Assembly (NCBI GenBank): GCA_021399435.1
Contig: JAJTUP010000001.1
Coordinates: 930,001 to 994,000, forward strand
Direction of reading: 5' to 3'
Source: Diaporthe sp. PMI_573
Lineage: Eukaryota > Ascomycota > Sordariomycetes > Diaporthales > Diaporthaceae
Length of the DNA stretch: 64,000 bases
Below are positions 59,514-64,000 of this stretch, piece after piece. The notes under the pieces were generated by a model that did not search any database, was not told where the DNA came from, and saw nothing but the letters and a program-made list of their open reading frames with translations. Each line of letters starts with the position of its first letter. Positions within the stretch are counted from its first letter, which is position 1. Both the position numbers and the translations under genes were made by a program.

Positions 59514-60932
59514 ATGCCAAGCGCATCCCACTTTGACGGAGTCGAAGATGGCAGCGAGTTTCGTCAATACTCCAAAATGGCCACGCTTCAGCTCGCAACG
59601 TGGGCCACGGACCTGACTTACGCCAATCTCAGCACTGGCGTAGTCGACGCTGCCGTCAAGAGTCTCTACAACTGGGCCGGATGTGCTATTGGAGGCTATA
59701 TCCAAGATGCACCCCAGATAGCACAGAACACGACTCTTGCCGCCTTTAGTGGTCCTCCAACGTCGAGCATCCTGGGCGCCAACGGGTCCATAAGCCTTGG
59801 GTACGCAGATGCGCAGACGGCGGCCTTGATCAATGGGATTGCCTCGCATGTCGATGATTATGACGACACTCACCTCGAGACAATCATCCATCCCGCTGGA
59901 CCAGTTGCAAGCGCGCTCTTCGCCATGGCCGAGTGGAAAGCCCCCGTCTCAGGCCACGACTTCATCACGGCGTTCGTCGCTGGTGTGGAAGCAGAATGCA
60001 AGCTTGGTCTCTCTGTCTATCCAGAGCATTACGATGTTGGATGGCACATCACCAGCACGACCGGCTCGATTGGGGCAGCGGTCGCAGTGAGCAAGCTGCT
60101 AGGATCCGACATCGCGACCACTCAAAACGCTATCGGGATCGCAGCGACCCAGGTCGTCGGCATGCAGGAATACTTCGGCTCAGACACAAAATCCTTCCAC
60201 GTGGGCCGAGCCGCCCAAGGCGGCATGCTCGCCGCCCTTCTTGCCAAGAATAATTACACCAGCTCTCTACAAGGCCTCGAGGCCAAGTTTGGCTGGCTGC
60301 ATGTCGTCAGCACACGTGAGAACGCAACAGCTTACTTGGACCAGCTTGGCAAGACGTGGGAGGTCCTCAAGAACACCTTCAAGCCCTTCCCATGCGGGAT
60401 CGTGATGCACCCGTCCATCGACGGCGCCATCCAGCTGCACAACCAGACCCTCGAGGAGGGGAAATCCATCTCCGATATAGACTCTGTGCAGCTACGCGTG
60501 AACCCGCAGGTCCTCGTGCTCACGGGCAAGACGGACCCGCAGACGGGCTTGGAAGGGAAGTTCAGCATATATCATGCCACGGCCATCGGACTCCTTTACG
60601 GCGAAGCGACGCCAAAGCAATTTACCGACGAAGTAGTCAAGAACGAGACGGTGGTTGGCTTACGGAAGATGGTCAACGTGACTACCGATGCTGCTGTGGA
60701 TAATGCGCAGGGGTATGTGATGGTGAATTTCAAGGATGGGAGCAAGCTGGAAAAGCATATCGTGCACGCTATCGGAAGCCAAGAGAACCCACTCACCGTC
60801 GACGATTTGAAGAAGAAGTTCATGGACCAGGTAGCTGGTTCCATTGGTATTGATAGGGCTATGAAGGCATATGATGCCTTTACGAATATTGGAAATTTGA
60901 CCGATGTCGGGAAGCTAAGAGGGATGTTTTGA
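59514..60932 (+). CDS. MmgE/PrpD family protein (cis-aconitate decarboxylase / methylcitrate dehydratase-like)
   Basis: Single exon of 472 aa from ATG 59514, or 451 aa from ATG 59577 (MATLQLATWATDL), where homology to the family begins and the ATG context is better. Family features in order: LYNWAGCAIGG, the segment ALINGIASHVDDYDDTH, then HPAGPVASALFAMAE. SVYPEHYDVGWHITSTTGSIGAAVAVSKLLG, KSFHVGRAAQGGMLAALLA and the FKPFPCGIVMHPSIDG segment follow. The His/Asp residues of HVDDYDDTH and the HP motifs belong to the active-site region. Members decarboxylate cis-aconitate to itaconate or dehydrate 2-methylcitrate. The closeness to cis-aconitate decarboxylase is suggestive only. The absence of introns is unusual for this window. 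The divergent neighbour is a damaged FAD oxidase, so this may be a remnant of a metabolic cluster. Confidence 0.88.
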   Translation: MPSASHFDGVEDGSEFRQYSKMATLQLATWATDLTYANLSTGVVDAAVKSLYNWAGCAIGGYIQDAPQIAQNTTLAAFSGPPTSSILGANGSISLGYADAQTAALINGIASHVDDYDDTHLETIIHPAGPVASALFAMAEWKAPVSGHDFITAFVAGVEAECKLGLSVYPEHYDVGWHITSTTGSIGAAVAVSKLLGSDIATTQNAIGIAATQVVGMQEYFGSDTKSFHVGRAAQGGMLAALLAKNNYTSSLQGLEAKFGWLHVVSTRENATAYLDQLGKTWEVLKNTFKPFPCGIVMHPSIDGAIQLHNQTLEEGKSISDIDSVQLRVNPQVLVLTGKTDPQTGLEGKFSIYHATAIGLLYGEATPKQFTDEVVKNETVVGLRKMVNVTTDAAVDNAQGYVMVNFKDGSKLEKHIVHAIGSQENPLTVDDLKKKFMDQVAGSIGIDRAMKAYDAFTNIGNLTDVGKLRGMF

Positions 60933-62480
60933 CCATCCTTTTCCAAGGAAATTGAGGTGGCCAAATTACAACAGCAATCGCGCCGTTCCAGGCTAGGATA
61001 ATTTCTATTCCCTTCCTCTCTTTGTAGTGATCGATTCGTCGACTGCAAATCACTGATATTCGCTCCTCTCTCTACTCATACAACGTATTTGAAAGGCATC
61101 ACCATCCTTGCCTGGCCAGGCTATGGATAGTTCAACAGAGGGAGCTAAGCCAGGTGGCTGAGTGCTGGTGTCGTCTGGCCTGTCGGGGAGGCGCTGTCCA
61201 TCTGGAGATCAAAGGAAGGCTCCTGCCCTACATAAACGGATTCTGTCTCTCCAACAAAGAGTCACGTAGTCTATAATATCAAAATCGAACAGCACTGATA
61301 GAAGTATGCATATATCCATGTTCTCGTGTCGATAGGGCACGGCCGATCTTCCTGGCGGATGGAGCAACTAACACAATTCCACTGGTCCGAGTACGGAGGC
61401 AGCAAAGCACGGCGCAAACAACCTGTGTGTGAGTGATCATGTTACTAATTTAGTCAATGAAGGCCAAGACGAAGCAACAGTCCTTCAGGCGCCTCGTAGG
61501 CGGACATCGATACGGACGGATCGATTGGGGAAAGAGTTTGGGGAGGGGGGATGCTGGCCATGATAGAAGTCAGGAGTATGAGGTGCTGATACCGATCCTT
61601 CAGCTGTCCTTTGTCTGCAGATCAGCTGGATCTAATGCGCCAAATCAGAGACCCGAGCGTCTTCAAAACCAAAGGCAGAATGCCCTTGATCCAAATAATG
61701 CCAAGATGTTTCTCTGGGAAGCTCACTTCCAGACAAGCCTTGGTTGAGACTAGAGATAGGATGGCAGCCCAATATGGATTATATAATTTAACTCAGTAAG
61801 TGTATCTACTTGCAAAATATTCACGCCAGTCAAATTTCGCCTTTGCGGCTTATGCGATTGGATTTGAGCCTCTAGATGGACCCTTGAACAGATTCTTGCG
61901 CCTCTGGCCATTGAAATCACATCTCATTAGAAAGAGCTTCTTCACTAATTTTAGAACCAAGATCGAGATGCAGGTGCTATATGAGGGACTAGTTGTTCTA
62001 TGACAATGTTTCCAAGCTTGAAAGTCTCCAGGCCCTAGCCGAGCGTGGGATAAGCATTCAACAGATTCTTAGCTTAATTACCTAGACTATCGAATACGCC
62101 CTGAATTACAGATATCTGTTTCCTTTGTCCTCTAAGTCCGAAACTAAATCGTTCTTTACATAATATGTGTTTTTTTCAGCCTCACTCTGATGGTCAAAGC
62201 GGAGATGCATGCTTTGTTGGAGTCTCTACTTTCTGGCCGTGCGTGGCTTGTGAACTTGACCACCTTCATAACGGAAAACATGTGAAGAATGTGCTGCTAC
62301 AGTGTAGTTAGTTTCTGCTTTTGAAACAGAGGGCCCCAAAATATATATAAACAGCTTCCAACGCATCCAATCGTGCAGAATTTCTTGCAACATTAAATTT
62401 CTTTGGTCTCACATTTCAAGACAAGAAAGAAGCATCGTCACACTAATAAAACCACAAAACGCTACAATAAGCTCCTCAAG
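60933..62480. other. Intergenic, no gene recognised
   Basis: About 1.5 kb. Short frames at 61457-61799 + and 61800-62003 + lack motifs. The last 140 bp form the promoter of the putative small secreted protein gene. Confidence 0.45.
62341..62350 (+). promoter_or_regulatory. Probable TATA box of the 62481 gene
   Basis: ATATATATAA lies about 130 bp before the ATG at 62481, followed by a leader rich in A and C. The spacing matches that of the pectate lyase promoter. Confidence 0.5.
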
Positions 62481-63101
62481 ATGTCCGATCCTATCAAGTT
62501 CCGCTACTTCACCATGGTCAACGGCGGCAATGGGTTACGCTCTACCCCTGCATTTGGACTCCTAAGCATGATGTATCTTGGGATGGCAGACGTAACAGCG
62601 GCACGCACTGGATGCTCATTCAAGGTAAGCCACATCTTTGGCAATATCATGGGTGTTTGATAGCTCTTTCAAATATATATAAAGCTCACACCCTTCTCTT
62701 AGGTCAATCCAACACTTGTGACTTGAAGCAGGATACAGACGGCGGTGGGATTGCGATCGGAACAAACAAGGCTGGGCAGAGATTTCAGCTTGGCTGTGAT
62801 GTTGTCGCTGGAGATGATGACTGGATTAGTCCGCAATTGTTTGAATACGATCCAGACTCAAATATAGAGGTCACTATCCGTAAGTATGGCGGACTGAGGG
62901 ATGGGCACGTGTCTTTTTCGGGGACTCAACCCAGAACTTGACGCAATTGAATATATGGATCAATACGATTGCTTCAATACAATAACTCTGGTAATACTCA
63001 TGATCGAATTGAAATACAAGTTGGTCATTAACATTAAGGAGTGCCCAGTTTCTTCTCCAGACTGCGACTCTCTCGGCTTGGAGAAAGAGATTGGGCACTA
63101 A
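62481..63101 (+). CDS. Putative small secreted protein (about 137 aa)
   Basis: Proposed exons are 62481-62624, 62729-62879, 62935-62990 and 63039-63101, with GT-AG introns of 104, 55 and 48 bp. The last intron keeps frame, so 153 aa is possible if it is retained. The N-terminus has a hydrophobic stretch (PAFGLLSMMYLGMADVTAA) that may be a signal peptide or anchor. The mature part is acidic (DDDW, FEYDPDSN) with cysteines at TGCSF, LGCDV, YDCFN, LECPV and PDCDS. The first acceptor (GAAG) is atypical; a CTTAG acceptor 26 bp earlier would give GQSNTCDLK but does not match the frame of exon 1. No family was recognised. Support rests on the TATA box, intron structure and cysteine pattern. Confidence 0.45.
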
Positions 63102-63386
63102 GCCCTAGATCTGATTGGGTTATGATTTCAATCGCAGCCTCAGAAATTATCGGTAGGTATGCCGCAGAACTCGAGAAAGACATGTGATAGTGCTCTGATA
63201 TCGCAAATAACAGAAAGCTGCGGTGCGCCTAGGTTGGGTGGAGAGATGAGACAGATATAGCTGCATTTCGATATTTGGTGGCTGTTTCTCGTTACAGTGG
63301 ACACCTGAGGTATTCTTTGTCAAACATACGTGTGGATCCAACCAAGATCAGTCTGTGTCGGTGCCTTGAATCTAAAGAAGTGCACC

Positions 63387-63755
63387 ATGTTGTCGAAATG
63401 CGTTCCTCCTAGTGGTCTGCCCAAGTCCCAGCTCGAGACCCTCATAATGGCCGCCGCTGCCGCCAATCAGACCGCGCTTGCTGCCATCGAAGGGATGACA
63501 CCGGAGCTCCTCCGTACTACCAACATTGCTATTAATGACGCATACTCGAAGTCTTATGCCTATGTGTACTACTTCGTCGTTGCGATTGGTGTGCTTGCCA
63601 TCGCCGCATCCGTGTGCATGCGCGACTTTGACAAGTACCTGACTGGCCACGTGTCGAGACAGCTCTACCGCAAGAAGGATGCCAACACCGATCCTCTGGA
63701 GACCGCAGAGGGTGCGAATGTGCTTGCTAGGGAGAACGAAAAGGTTGCGGTCTAG
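63387..63755 (+). pseudogene. C-terminal fragment of a TRI12-type MFS transporter
   Basis: A 122-codon frame opens at ATG 63387 and ends at TAG 63755. It contains GLPKSQLETLIMAAAA, PELLRTTNIAINDAYSKSYAYVYYFVVAIGVLAIAASVCM and a GHVSRQLYRKK tail. This is the arrangement of the last periplasmic loop, last transmembrane helix and cytosolic tail of TRI12/siderophore-iron-type MFS transporters, normally about 550-600 aa. No upstream sequence in the window supplies the other helices; the adjacent 300 bp have no matching frame. Most likely a truncated relic of an efflux or siderophore transporter. The remaining fragment has no frameshift. Confidence 0.65.
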
Positions 63756-64000
63756 GGCCATTGAAGGCCACTGGGTTCTGGTGTAGTCTGCATCACGCGT
63801 ATAATCTATCATCGGAGGGGAATGATGTGTGTGATCTCGACCCATCAATGCATTCTTTTGAAATGACATCTAGTTGTGGTGTGTTGTCATAGGATCCACC
63901 ATGCGGACATCGCGTCAGCCGCTGGAACGCGTCTCGCCAAGTCGGGCCGTCGCTGCTGTGAGCCACACACAAATTGCAAGGTAAATATTCGCACCAGCTA
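63756..64000. other. Window end, nothing recognised
   Basis: The last 245 bases carry no recognisable coding or structural feature. Confidence 0.5.

Noticed and set aside
1..64000. tRNA, rRNA and CRISPR searches by eye
   Set aside because: No stretch with tRNA A/B-box pairs and matching stems, no rRNA core sequence, and no regularly spaced direct repeats with unique spacers were found.

Overview
The window is nuclear DNA of a filamentous ascomycete, most likely a Sordariomycete. Nearly every gene is interrupted by short (about 48-105 bp) GT-AG introns. The gene families are typical of Pezizomycotina: PTH11/SAT4-type seven-helix membrane proteins, a NACHT STAND receptor, a DUF1996 protein, a PL1 pectate lyase and small secreted cysteine-rich proteins. 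Genus cannot be fixed from sequence alone. Exon structures were built by hand from frame continuity, splice sites and family motifs.

Layout. 0-5 kb: two paralogous small secreted six-cysteine proteins (the first cut by the window edge) flank a fungal-rhodopsin-domain membrane protein. 5-24.7 kb: a gene-poor stretch with two conserved housekeeping genes, a delta-12 fatty acid desaturase and a TBC-domain protein whose two catalytic fingers are both replaced, each followed by about 7 kb of upstream DNA with no convincing gene. 24.7-31.4 kb: an isolated P-loop kinase-like gene, then a convergent pair of secreted proteins (pectate lyase and DUF1996). 32.7-41.7 kb: a 1156-residue NACHT STAND protein with C-terminal hydrophobic helices, a convergent DHA2-type MFS exporter, and a second rhodopsin-domain protein.

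43-48.6 kb looks like an accessory island. A short-chain dehydrogenase and a third rhodopsin-domain protein, convergent, sit between two AT-rich low-complexity tracts and two copies of a roughly 40-bp dispersed repeat. 50-64 kb mixes intact genes (3-ketodihydrosphingosine reductase-like SDR, MmgE/PrpD-family decarboxylase/dehydratase, a putative small secreted protein) with damaged ones: a 2EXR/F-box-like gene with an in-frame stop, a berberine-bridge-type FAD oxidase with a frameshift, and a TRI12-type MFS gene reduced to its C-terminus.

No tRNA, rRNA, CRISPR array or intact transposon was recognised. The strongest leads are the finger-less TBC protein, the STAND receptor with a membrane-like C-terminus, the repeat-flanked SDR/7TM island, the isolated phage-like P-loop gene, and the cluster of decaying metabolic genes at the right end.
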